From assembly GCF_037482165.1 (NCBI RefSeq), contig NZ_CP148048.1, positions 1 through 64,000 of the forward strand: a DNA stretch of 64,000 nt, in the 5' to 3' direction. This document shows positions 22,366 to 29,686 of this stretch, in pieces (position 1 is the first letter of the stretch; each line of letters starts with the position of its first letter). The notes under the pieces are model-generated. The model did no database searches. It saw nothing but the letters and a program-made list of their open reading frames with translations, and was not told the DNA's origin. The position numbers were made by a program, and so were the translations under genes. Source of the stretch: Parvimonas micra. Lineage in GTDB: Bacteria > Bacillota > Clostridia > Tissierellales > Peptoniphilaceae.

Positions 22366-23208
22366 ATGAAAAAAACACAAAAAATTCTAATAATGCTAGC
22401 AATTTTTTTGATTTCTATTGGGGTAGTTGGTTGTTCTTCAAATAAGGAGGAAGATAAGAAAAATATAGCAACTCAAAAAAAGGAAAATAAATCTAGTAAA
22501 TTATCAGGTGAAGAAATTTTTAAAAAAGTTAATGATGCCACAAAAGAAATTAAGAGTTCAAAAAGAAAAATGGATTATAGCGAAATTATGTCGGCAGCTG
22601 GTAAGAAAACTGAAACATTAGTAAATACAGAGGCAATAACAACTGATAATCCAAGCATTACTAAATTGTATAGTACAGTGAATTTACTAGAAAAAAAATC
22701 TAGTGTTGAATCATATTTTACCGATGGAGTTGTTTATGCTAAAAATGAGAAATCAAATGAATGGTTTAGTATTGAAGATGAGGAACTAAAAAAATCATTA
22801 TACACAGAAAAAGAATTTACAGAAATTAATGGAATTATGGAAATTATGAATTCTGTAAAAGATAAGTTAAAAATGGAAGAAAAAGATTCTGAATATGAAA
22901 TTACCTATTCAGGTGCAGATGCATCCATTAAAGATTATTTAAAAAAAGTTACTTTTACGGATGAAGATGTTTTAGAAAAACTTCTGGATATAGTGGATAT
23001 AGAAAAAATTGAGATAAATTATAAAGTTGACAAAAGTACTTTTATGCCAAAAGAATATACTCTTCAAATTAAACTAAAAATATGAGAAGGCAAAGAAGAT
23101 GATCATTTTAAAATAAATTTAAAAGCAGTATATTCTGAAATCAATAAAGTTGAACCAATAAAATTACCAGATGAAGTAAAAAATGCACAGGAATATAAAG
23201 GTAATTAA
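22366..23208 (+). pseudogene. Lipoprotein, tandem paralog 3, interrupted by an in-frame TGA
   Basis: The reading frame starts at 22366 after AGGAGGAGTT with a lipoprotein signal ending in VVGC (Cys23). It runs as a normal paralog to LQIKLKI, then meets TGA at 23083-23085. The same frame continues for 40 more codons to TAA at 23206-23208 and encodes the expected family C-terminus (AVYSEINKVEPIKLPDEVK). The defect is therefore a single nonsense change, not a frameshift or deletion. The truncated product of 239 residues would lack the last strands of the domain. It is probably a young pseudogene; a sequencing error is possible. Confidence 0.85.
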
Positions 23209-23230
23209 AATTTTAAAATTTTAAAATTTT

Positions 23231-23262
23231 AAGCAGATAAACTAGAGTTTGTCTGCTTTTTG
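23231..23262 (+). terminator. Terminator of lipoprotein cassette 3
   Basis: AAGCAGATAAAC pairs with GTTTGTCTGCTT around a TAGA loop, with a short T-run. Confidence 0.88.
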
Positions 23263-23282
23263 ACTTAAAAATAATCAAAAAC

Positions 23283-23311
23283 TTTACTTTTTATTAGGTA
23301 TGTATTACAAT
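23283..23311 (+). promoter_or_regulatory. Promoter of lipoprotein cassette 4
   Basis: TTTACT, 17 bp, TACAAT. The -10 is closer to consensus than in cassettes 1-3. Confidence 0.75.
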
Positions 23312-23342
23312 ATAGTTGTACATTTTATTTAGGAGGTATAAT

Positions 23343-24191
23343 ATGAAAAAAGTACAAAGAATATTAATGGCTCTTGCTATTTGCTTAGTTTCTCTTGTAG
23401 CAGTAGGATGTTCATCAAAAGATAACAACAATAATAACAACAATAATAACAATAATTCAAATAATAATCAAAAAAAAGAAAATGTTATATCAGCTGAAGA
23501 ACTTTATAACAAAGTTTTAGAAGCTTCAAAAAATGTAAAGAGTTCAAAAGTTAAAGTTCAAAGTAAAGTAACAAGTGATATTTTTGGGAAAGGTGCGACT
23601 AGTAATTCGGAAATTGAAGCAACCATTTCATCAGAACCACTTATAGTTAAATTAGATGGTAAGACTACTATAGTTGGACAAAAATCTAGTGAATATGGGA
23701 TGTATTTTACTAAAGAAGAAATGTATTTTCTATCATCATTGGATAAAAAATGGTATAAAGTTAAGGAAGGAAATTTCAAAAAAATTTTTGGACAACAAAA
23801 GAATGTTGGAAATTTAGATGCTATTCCTGAATTAATTAAGGTTCTAGGAGAAAATCTTTCAATAGTTGAAGAGGGTTCAAACTATGTAGTTTCTTATTCT
23901 GGAAAGAACGAAACAGCTAAACAAGCACTTACAAAATCCATACTTTCAACTCAACCTACTTTGGCAAAATCATTTGAAAATATGACAGTTGAAAATTATG
24001 AAGTAAAATATGTAATTGATAAAAAAACATTTTATCCGGTAGAATCTGAGACAAAGATAAAAGCTACTGTTAAAAAAGAACAAGGGTCTGTATCATTTGA
24101 TTCAGAAACGAAATTTACCTATTCTGATATAAATAAGGTTGAGTCGTTAAAAATACCAGATGAAGTTAAAAATGCAAAAGAAATGAAATAA
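23343..24191 (+). CDS. Lipoprotein, tandem paralog 4, Asn-rich linker
   Basis: The start at 23343 follows AGGAGGTATAAT. The signal ends in AVGC (Cys23) and is followed by a linker of about 18 residues that is nearly all Asn, coded by AAC/AAT triplets. The shared domain then follows: AEELYNKVLEASKNVKSSK, MYFTKEEMYFLSS, KWYKVKEGNF, SNYVVSYSGKNE, and the end IPDEVKNAKEM. The linker triplets could vary in copy number without shifting frame. The function is as uncertain as for the other paralogs. Confidence 0.87.
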   Translation: MKKVQRILMALAICLVSLVAVGCSSKDNNNNNNNNNNNSNNNQKKENVISAEELYNKVLEASKNVKSSKVKVQSKVTSDIFGKGATSNSEIEATISSEPLIVKLDGKTTIVGQKSSEYGMYFTKEEMYFLSSLDKKWYKVKEGNFKKIFGQQKNVGNLDAIPELIKVLGENLSIVEEGSNYVVSYSGKNETAKQALTKSILSTQPTLAKSFENMTVENYEVKYVIDKKTFYPVESETKIKATVKKEQGSVSFDSETKFTYSDINKVESLKIPDEVKNAKEMK

Positions 24192-24212
24192 AGGAAAAAA
24201 ACAGAAATATTT

Positions 24213-24248
24213 TAATGCAGATAAAATTCGATTTATCTGCATTTTTTA
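24213..24248 (+). terminator. Terminator of lipoprotein cassette 4
   Basis: AATGCAGATAAA pairs with TTTATCTGCATT around an ATTCGA loop, followed by TTTT. Confidence 0.92.
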
Positions 24249-24262
24249 TATTAGTTTAAGGC

Positions 24263-24291
24263 TTTACTTTTATGAAAAAATATATTACTAT
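24263..24291 (+). promoter_or_regulatory. Promoter of lipoprotein cassette 5
   Basis: TTTACT, 17 bp, TACTAT. Confidence 0.75.
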
Positions 24292-24321
24292 ATAGTTGTA
24301 CATTTATTAAGGAGGTTTAAT

Positions 24322-25233
24322 ATGAAAAAAGTACAAAGAATTTTAATGGCTCTTGCTATTTGTTCACTTTCTGTTGTCGTGGTAGCTTGTTCATCTAAAG
24401 AGGATAAAAAGAAAACTACTACAACAGAAAATAAAGATAATAGTAAAAAAGAAGAAAATAAAAAAGAAGAAGAAAAAGGAACTAAAGTAGATAGTTCAGA
24501 GTTTCTTCAAAAATATACTGAAGCAATTAAAACAGTAAAAAGTTCAAAGGCTGTTGTTGAAAAAAAACAAACAATAAATGGTGATAATGGAACATTTGTT
24601 TCTACTGTAACTATGGATATGTCAATGTCTGATAATCCAACTATTATAAAAATTTATCGTACTAGTCTAAGTTCTGAAAATAAAAAGACAGATAATGAGC
24701 AATATATTACAGATAGTGTAATTTATAGTCAACATTATCAAACTAAAGAATGGTCAAAAGCTACATTTGAAGCCATTAGAAAGCTAAGTGATGGAAGAAG
24801 AGATCTTGTAAACTATAAGAATGCTCTAGAATTTTTGACATCTGTAAAAGATAATTTGACTGTAGTACAAAAAAGCTCAACTTATGAAGTTACTTATTCA
24901 GGAAATGATTCTTCATTTGGAGATGTAATTTCAAAGGTCTTAATTTATATTGATAGGAGTACAGAAAAATTACTTAAACAGGTAAAATCTAGTGGTTTTG
25001 AATTTAAATTTATAGTAGATGCAAAGACTTTTTTACCAACAGAATTTTATATTAAAGCTAATTATGATTATTATGAAAACGGGCAAAAAGTTGATGGACT
25101 TGGAATGGTTGAAGAAATATCCGCAAAATATTCAGATGTAAATAATGTTGAAGCTATAACAATTCCTGAAAATGTTCTAAATGCGAAAAATGCAGATCCA
25201 AATTTGCCTGAAGCACCTTCAGTTCCAAAATAA
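24322..25233 (+). CDS. Lipoprotein, tandem paralog 5
   Basis: The ATG follows AAGGAGGTTTAAT. The signal ends in VVAC (Cys23). A highly charged Lys/Glu linker leads into the shared domain: EFLQKYTEAIKTVKSSK, EQYITDSVIYSQH, EWSKATFEAIRKLSDG, and STYEVTYSGND. The domain then continues with a region of FIVDAKTFLPTEFYIK type. It has an extra C-terminal tail (DPNLPEAPSVPK) beyond the family ending. It shares a central RKLSDGRRD segment and a longer C-terminal half with paralog 6, suggesting paralogs 5 and 6 form a subgroup. Confidence 0.87.
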   Translation: MKKVQRILMALAICSLSVVVVACSSKEDKKKTTTTENKDNSKKEENKKEEEKGTKVDSSEFLQKYTEAIKTVKSSKAVVEKKQTINGDNGTFVSTVTMDMSMSDNPTIIKIYRTSLSSENKKTDNEQYITDSVIYSQHYQTKEWSKATFEAIRKLSDGRRDLVNYKNALEFLTSVKDNLTVVQKSSTYEVTYSGNDSSFGDVISKVLIYIDRSTEKLLKQVKSSGFEFKFIVDAKTFLPTEFYIKANYDYYENGQKVDGLGMVEEISAKYSDVNNVEAITIPENVLNAKNADPNLPEAPSVPK

Positions 25234-25240
25234 TGATGTG

Positions 25241-25277
25241 AACCCCTAAATCTGAACAAAGACTTTGGGGGTTTTTG
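25241..25277 (+). terminator. Terminator of lipoprotein cassette 5
   Basis: AACCCCTAAA pairs with TTTGGGGGTT across a 13-base loop, followed by TTT. It is unrelated in sequence to the terminators of cassettes 1-4. Confidence 0.8.
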
Positions 25278-25323
25278 TATGTCAAAATATAAATACTCCA
25301 AATATAGCAATTCATTCCTTATA

Positions 25324-25352
25324 TTTACTTTTTATTATAAATATATTACAAT
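25324..25352 (+). promoter_or_regulatory. Promoter of lipoprotein cassette 6
   Basis: TTTACT, 17 bp, TACAAT. The region after the -10 is shorter than in the other cassettes. Confidence 0.7.
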
Positions 25353-25368
25353 TTAGTGGGGGTTTTAT

Positions 25369-26253
25369 ATGAAAATAATGAAAAAAATTCTTTTTGTTTT
25401 TTCTATTTGTCTATTTTTTACCATAGCAGTTGGCTGTTCATCTAAGGTTGACAATACTAAAAATGATGAATTGGTCAAGAAAGTAACAGAAGCTACAAAA
25501 TCAGTAAAAAGTGCAAATGCAAAAATAGAAACTATACAAAATTTTACAAGTCCAGATCAAAATGCCCACTCAATTATAAAATTAGATACATCAATGACAG
25601 TAAATCCAGCCATTGTAAAAATAGAACGTAATGCAGAAAGAGATGGACAGAAGTTTGAGAGCATATTATATATTACAGATGATACTATCTATATAGAAGA
25701 TATTAAAAATACAAGTTGGAAGAGGGCTACTAACGAGAAGTTTAGAGAAGGATATAATGGAAAAAGAAAACTTACAAACTTTGAAATAGTAACGGAATTT
25801 CTAACTGCTATTCAAAATAAAATGAAAGTAGAAGAAAAGGAATTAAGCTATGAAATTACTTACTCAGGAAGTGAAACCGTTGTTAGTAAAGTCCTTAATG
25901 AAATTCTAGACTCTGTTCAAACAGGAACTGAAAAAATAAGAAAGCAACTATTGGTTGAAAAAGTTGAAGTAAGATATATAATTGATAAAAATACATTTTT
26001 ACCAACAGAATGTGAAATAAAAGCTAAATTTGCATATTTCAAAGATGGGCAAAGAATAGTTTCCGTTTCTTTAGACGAAGAATTTACCGTAAAATATTCT
26101 GATATAGACGAAGTTAAGGAAATAATAATCCCTGAAGATGCTAAAAATGGAAAACTAATTGAAACTGATTTATCTTATAATAAGAACCCCACCCTTCCAC
26201 GATGCTTTGCATCGGGAGGGTACCCGGGAACCTTGTTGTTTCACAATAAATAA
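25369..26253 (+). CDS. Lipoprotein, tandem paralog 6, C-terminus coded by a hairpin repeat
   Basis: Translation may begin at 25369 or at the ATG three codons on (25378); both give a lipoprotein signal ending in AVGC. The mature domain follows the family (VTEATKSVKSANAK, ILYITDDTIYIED, LSYEITYSGSE, DKNTFLPTECEIK, IIIPEDAKNGK). The last residues (about NPTLPRCFASGGYPGTLLF) are not family-like: they are translated from a hairpin repeat at 26184-26255 that is also found at 27222-27290. The original stop codon appears to have been displaced by this insertion. The protein is probably still functional, with a foreign tail of about 21 residues. Confidence 0.82.
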   Translation: MKIMKKILFVFSICLFFTIAVGCSSKVDNTKNDELVKKVTEATKSVKSANAKIETIQNFTSPDQNAHSIIKLDTSMTVNPAIVKIERNAERDGQKFESILYITDDTIYIEDIKNTSWKRATNEKFREGYNGKRKLTNFEIVTEFLTAIQNKMKVEEKELSYEITYSGSETVVSKVLNEILDSVQTGTEKIRKQLLVEKVEVRYIIDKNTFLPTECEIKAKFAYFKDGQRIVSVSLDEEFTVKYSDIDEVKEIIIPEDAKNGKLIETDLSYNKNPTLPRCFASGGYPGTLLFHNK

Positions 26254-26255
26254 AA
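26184..26255 (+). repeat. Hairpin repeat R2, copy 1
   Basis: This contains GAACCCCACCCTTCCACGAT, an inner hairpin CGATGC/GCATCG closed by an outer CCCTTCC/GGAGGG stem, then TACCCGGGAACCTTGTT and TTCACAATAAATAAAAAA. The same 70-bp unit, with matching stem changes, is at 27222-27290. It looks like a relic terminal hairpin of an IS200/IS605-like element, but that is a guess. Confidence 0.8.
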
Positions 26256-26281
26256 AATTATCGAAAAGGAGTTAAAATCTG

Positions 26282-26785
26282 ATGTATATTCTAGAAGGAA
26301 TTGTAAAAGCAATAGGATTAGTTGTTTTAATATCAATTTTAATGTTCTTTGCAAAGAAACCAACAAAAGAAAATAAATTTGAAGCAAAAAAATACATAAA
26401 ATGGATTATTTTAATAGAAATTATCTTGATTTTTTATGTAATATTAATGCGATTATATTTTGAATACAGTTTTCTTTCATATACATTTGTTATTGGAATA
26501 ATCATATCCGTAACAACAGCTTATAGACTTATGGTTTATGTTAGAGAAATGGCTTGGTTATCGTTTTTTAAAAAATATGGAGATTATAGTAAAGGAAAAG
26601 CTCCATTATACTACTTTAAATATCATCTTTACAGTCTCTTTTTTGGAGAAAGAGATGGTGGGTTCCTTCTTTTTGGCTTTGTTGAAATAATACTTATACT
26701 ATTTCCAATGGTAATATTTTCTAACTTACTAGCTTTTCTAATATCAAATTTGATTTTAGGAAATGGCTGGAGTATTGTAATATAA
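26282..26785 (+). CDS. Small integral membrane protein of unknown function
   Basis: This 167-residue protein has about five hydrophobic segments (roughly residues 7-24, 36-56, 62-82, 120-142 and 145-165) and a basic loop with SFFKKYGDYSKGKAP between. No family was recognised. The ATG follows AAAAGGAGTTAAAATCTG. It lies just after the hairpin repeat that ends lipoprotein 6 and is followed by a terminator, so it may be the last gene transcribed from that cassette. Confidence 0.7.
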   Translation: MYILEGIVKAIGLVVLISILMFFAKKPTKENKFEAKKYIKWIILIEIILIFYVILMRLYFEYSFLSYTFVIGIIISVTTAYRLMVYVREMAWLSFFKKYGDYSKGKAPLYYFKYHLYSLFFGERDGGFLLFGFVEIILILFPMVIFSNLLAFLISNLILGNGWSIVI

Positions 26786-26802
26786 ATAAAAAAAATTTTT
26801 TA

Positions 26803-26836
26803 TAAAAAAGCAGATATGAAAAATACCTGCTTTTTG
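26803..26836 (+). terminator. Terminator after the small membrane protein
   Basis: AAAAAAGCAG pairs with CTGCTTTTT across a loop of about 13 bases, with a T-tract. Confidence 0.75.
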
Positions 26837-26850
26837 TGATAATTCTATGT

Positions 26851-27175
26851 TCGATGTATCTACGATACATTTACTTTTGCTAAAGCAAAAGTATGAGATC
26901 TCTCCGTTGCACTCAGCTTCGCTTCGTTACAGTCGAGATGACGTATAAGAGAAAATCTTCGTTTTATGTCTGGACGTTAAAAGCAGATAGGCATCAAATT
27001 ATATATAAAATAAAATAGTTCACGTGAAAGTGCTTTGCAAAGAAATGCTCCTAACACGTCATCTCGAGCGTAGTCGAGAGATCTCAACTATTGCTTGCTA
27101 GCAAGCAATAGTATTTCTGAAAGAAATAAAAATTAAAATTTCTATATGTATCTACGATACATTTACTTTTAATTC
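26851..27175 (+). repeat. Nested-hairpin dispersed repeat, copies E1 (right half) and E2 (left half)
   Basis: E1 (26851-26991) starts with the hairpin ATGTATC/GATACAT, then ACTTTTGC/GCAAAAGT, the right arm TGAGATCTCTCCG to GTCGAGATGACGTATAAG, and the tail. A spacer of about 27 bp resembling that between copies B and C leads into E2 (27018-27175). E2 carries TTCACGTGA, CACGTCATCTCGAGCGTAG, the perfect palindrome CTATTGCTTGCTAGCAAGCA (plus ATAG), ATTTCTGAAAGAAAT, and one more ATGTATC hairpin. The halves are thus in reverse order. No ORF is present in the gap 26786-27336. Confidence 0.85.
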
Positions 27176-27221
27176 TATGTACTACAAAGGACTTTTATAA
27201 AATTATAATTAATCAAATAAG

Positions 27222-27290
27222 AACCCCACCCTTCCACGATGCTTCACATCGGGTGGGTACCCGGGAACCTTGTTATTTCACAATAAATAA
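27222..27290 (+). repeat. Hairpin repeat R2, copy 2
   Basis: This is the same element as 26184-26255 in the same orientation, with the inner stem CGATG/CATCG and the outer CCC/GGG pairs preserved despite base changes, then TACCCGGGAACCTTGTT. Here it is intergenic. Confidence 0.8.
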
Positions 27291-27318
27291 AAAATGCAGA
27301 CTTAAATCTGCATTTTTT
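27288..27318 (-). terminator. Bidirectional terminator after the HXXEE gene
   Basis: AAATGCAGA (27292-27300) and TCTGCATTT (27307-27315) have A- and T-runs on both sides, so the stem could work on either strand. It lies 20 bp past the stop of the minus-strand gene. Confidence 0.85.
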
Positions 27319-27336
27319 GTTGTTAAAATTATTTTT

Positions 27337-27837
27337 TTAATTATTAAATTTTTCACTTACTTTTCTCATCAATTTATGAATAAGCATTAAGTTAATTAGC
27401 ATTATTATAAAACACAATAAAGAAGCTATAATTACACTAAATGTTGAATAATGAAGCTCAACAATTACTTTGTTTATTAAAAAGATACTTATAGGTAAAA
27501 GTAGAATACTAGTTGCAAGTGCTGGAATATATCTTCTTATTATAATACTAAGGATTATATGGATAACTAGATGTACTGCAAAAGCAATAAATACTCCAAT
27601 CCAAAGAAGATAGATTTTAAAATAAATACTTAGAGCAGTTATGATTATAGATAACAAATACTCCTCTAAAACAGCAACCGAAAAAGCTTCTGTAGTTACA
27701 TTTTGATAAATTTTTGAAATTCTGCTATATTTTTTTGTAATATCTATATTTTTTTCAAGCCAAATTCGAAGTCCTATTATCTCTTCCATTTCATGAACCA
27801 TAAAAACAACTGGAAATAACCATAAAACATCTTGCAT
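27337..27837 (-). CDS. HXXEE-domain membrane protein
   Basis: This 166-residue membrane protein carries the defining motif HEMEE (His15 to Glu19) right after a first hydrophobic stretch (VLWLFPVVFMV). Further transmembrane helices follow, and a basic C-terminus. HXXEE proteins (Pfam family of that name) are uncharacterised; the motif suggests a metal site. The start at 27837 was chosen because AGGTGATAAA precedes it, rather than an upstream in-frame ATG at 27891 that falls in the neighbouring terminator. It is separated from the ABC genes upstream by that terminator. Confidence 0.85.
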   Translation of the reverse strand: MQDVLWLFPVVFMVHEMEEIIGLRIWLEKNIDITKKYSRISKIYQNVTTEAFSVAVLEEYLLSIIITALSIYFKIYLLWIGVFIAFAVHLVIHIILSIIIRRYIPALATSILLLPISIFLINKVIVELHYSTFSVIIASLLCFIIMLINLMLIHKLMRKVSEKFNN

Positions 27838-27865
27838 TTTATCACCTCTATCTTTGTAATTTTCA

Positions 27866-27889
27866 TAAAAAGGGAGTCTATTGACTCCC
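27866..27889 (-). terminator. Terminator after the minus-strand ABC transporter operon
   Basis: On the minus strand GGGAGTC pairs with GACTCCC around a short AATA-type loop, followed by TTTTT. Confidence 0.85.
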
Positions 27890-27919
27890 ATAATTAATTA
27901 TCTTATTGTGGAATAAATC

Positions 27920-28657
27920 CTATTTTATATCTTGTTTTTGAAAAATTAAAATAGTTAAAGCTGAACAAACTATAATCCATACAAACATTGCAATAATAAA
28001 TATTGTGGTACTCTTCGCTGTTGAAGCTCCGCTAGCAATAGTTGCTATGAAATTAGGGAAAAGTCTTGATATGCTCTTTGATTTTAAAATTAGTTGTTCA
28101 ACTAAAGTTATAATTATTGTTGAGAATATACTTAAAATTATAGAAATTGCAATAGCGGCTCCTGAACTTTTAACTATAAAAGTAATTAGTGTATAAATTG
28201 AGCTAAATGCCCAAAGTGAAAGAATTGAAAGTCCTGATAATTTTAAAATTTCTATTAGTTCACTAGATTTTATTGAAGTTTTTGTAAATATAATCATTGT
28301 AACTAAAGCTGTAGCAACTGTTAAAGCTACAAAAACTATTGCTAATATATAACTCCAAATTAATTTTGAAAGAACTATTTCATGTCTCTTTATTCCTTTG
28401 GATGCAACATTTTTAATCGTTCCTGTTTTAAAATCAGTTCCTATAAACATACAAACAATTATCAAGAATATTAATGTTGAAGGATTTGTTACAGTTCTAT
28501 AATAGGAAAAAGGAATAACTTTAGCTCCCAATTTTGATGCTCCAGCCGCAAATGTGAATATAGTCAAATCAGCAATAGCCATTGAAATTAATATACAAAT
28601 CCACCAAAATTTTGATTTGTGTAATTTAAATCTGTCATAACTTAAAACTCTATTCAT
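27920..28657 (-). CDS. ABC transporter permease, BcrB/ABC-2 type
   Basis: This 245-residue membrane protein has about six transmembrane segments. A soluble N-terminal start (VLSYDRFKLHKSKFWWICI) is followed by the FIGTDFKTGTIKNVASKG segment typical of ABC-2 permeases of the bacitracin and lantibiotic immunity type. It overlaps the ATPase gene by 8 bp. With that ATPase it forms an exporter, probably for a peptide or membrane-active compound; the substrate cannot be read from the sequence. No two-component system is adjacent. Confidence 0.88.
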   Translation of the reverse strand: MNRVLSYDRFKLHKSKFWWICILISMAIADLTIFTFAAGASKLGAKVIPFSYYRTVTNPSTLIFLIIVCMFIGTDFKTGTIKNVASKGIKRHEIVLSKLIWSYILAIVFVALTVATALVTMIIFTKTSIKSSELIEILKLSGLSILSLWAFSSIYTLITFIVKSSGAAIAISIILSIFSTIIITLVEQLILKSKSISRLFPNFIATIASGASTAKSTTIFIIAMFVWIIVCSALTILIFQKQDIK

Positions 28658-29561
28658 GTTTACCTCCTATAAGTTCCATAAAATAATCTTCCAAGTCAAC
28701 ATTCTTAAATCCATAAGATGTAGGAATTACACCTTTTGCAGTTATTTGTTTAAGAATTTCATCTGAATTTTCATTTTTGGAAATTGTAAACTTACATTTT
28801 TCTTTATCAAATGAGTAATCAATATTACTTTCTTTTAAGAAATCTTCTGCGCTCTGAACATCATCTTCTTTAACTTTTATTTCAAAGCCATCTTCTGTTT
28901 TTTCATCAAGTTCTTTAGCAGTAAATTCTTTAATAAGTCTGCCTTTATCTATAACTCCATATCTTGTTGCCAATTTATGAAGTTCTCCTAAGATATGGCT
29001 TGAAACTAAAACAGTAATATTCTTTTCTTTATTTAATCTTAAAATCAAATTTCTAACATCTCTAATACCTTCAGGATCAAGTCCATTTGTAGGTTCGTCA
29101 AGCACTAAAAATTCAGGATTTCCTACAAGTGCAAGAGCTATTGAAAGTCTTTGTTTCATACCAAGAGAAAAATCTTTAGCTTTTTTCTTGCCTGTAGATT
29201 CAAGTCCTACAACACTAAGCAAATCGTCAATTTCTGAACTGCTAAGTTTAACTCCTACAGCCTTAGATTGAGCAATTATATTATCTTTTGCTGTCATCTT
29301 AGGGAATAATGCAGGATTTTCTATAATACAACCTGTTTTATCTCTTCCTTCGCTTAGATTACTTGAACCAAAAAGCTCAATTTCACCACTATTTTTTTCA
29401 CAAAGTCCCAATAAAATTCGAATTAAAGTAGTCTTACCAGCACCATTTCTTCCAATAAAACCATAGATATCACCACGTTGAATATTCATATCAACGTTAT
29501 TTACGGCATAATTTTGTCCGAACATTTTAGTAAGACCTCTTATTTTTAAAATATCGTCCAT
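28650..29561 (-). CDS. ABC transporter ATP-binding protein, BcrA type
   Basis: The 303-residue ATPase has Walker A GRNGAGKTT near residue 38, the signature FSLGMKQRLS, Walker B FLVLDEPTNGLDPEG, and the switch histidine in VLVSSHILGEL. The C-terminal extension of about 90 residues is usual in the BcrA subfamily. It is the first gene of a two-gene minus-strand operon with the ABC-2 permease. The ATG follows AAGGAGGTTTTT. It powers export, likely self-protection or lipid/peptide transport, but the substrate is unknown. Confidence 0.93.
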   Translation of the reverse strand: MDDILKIRGLTKMFGQNYAVNNVDMNIQRGDIYGFIGRNGAGKTTLIRILLGLCEKNSGEIELFGSSNLSEGRDKTGCIIENPALFPKMTAKDNIIAQSKAVGVKLSSSEIDDLLSVVGLESTGKKKAKDFSLGMKQRLSIALALVGNPEFLVLDEPTNGLDPEGIRDVRNLILRLNKEKNITVLVSSHILGELHKLATRYGVIDKGRLIKEFTAKELDEKTEDGFEIKVKEDDVQSAEDFLKESNIDYSFDKEKCKFTISKNENSDEILKQITAKGVIPTSYGFKNVDLEDYFMELIGGKHE

Positions 29562-29686
29562 AAAAACCTCCTTATAAAGTTCTTGAACTATATTTTAACA
29601 CAAAACAGTATCTATATCAATATTATTGTGAAGTAATAAGGTTAATCTTGTTTATATGATGTAGAGCAACAATGAAGGTAGAGATT

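Noticed and set aside
23083-23085. TGA read as an amino acid (recoding)
   Set aside because: No sign of a recoded genetic code or selenocysteine element; family members have ordinary residues there.
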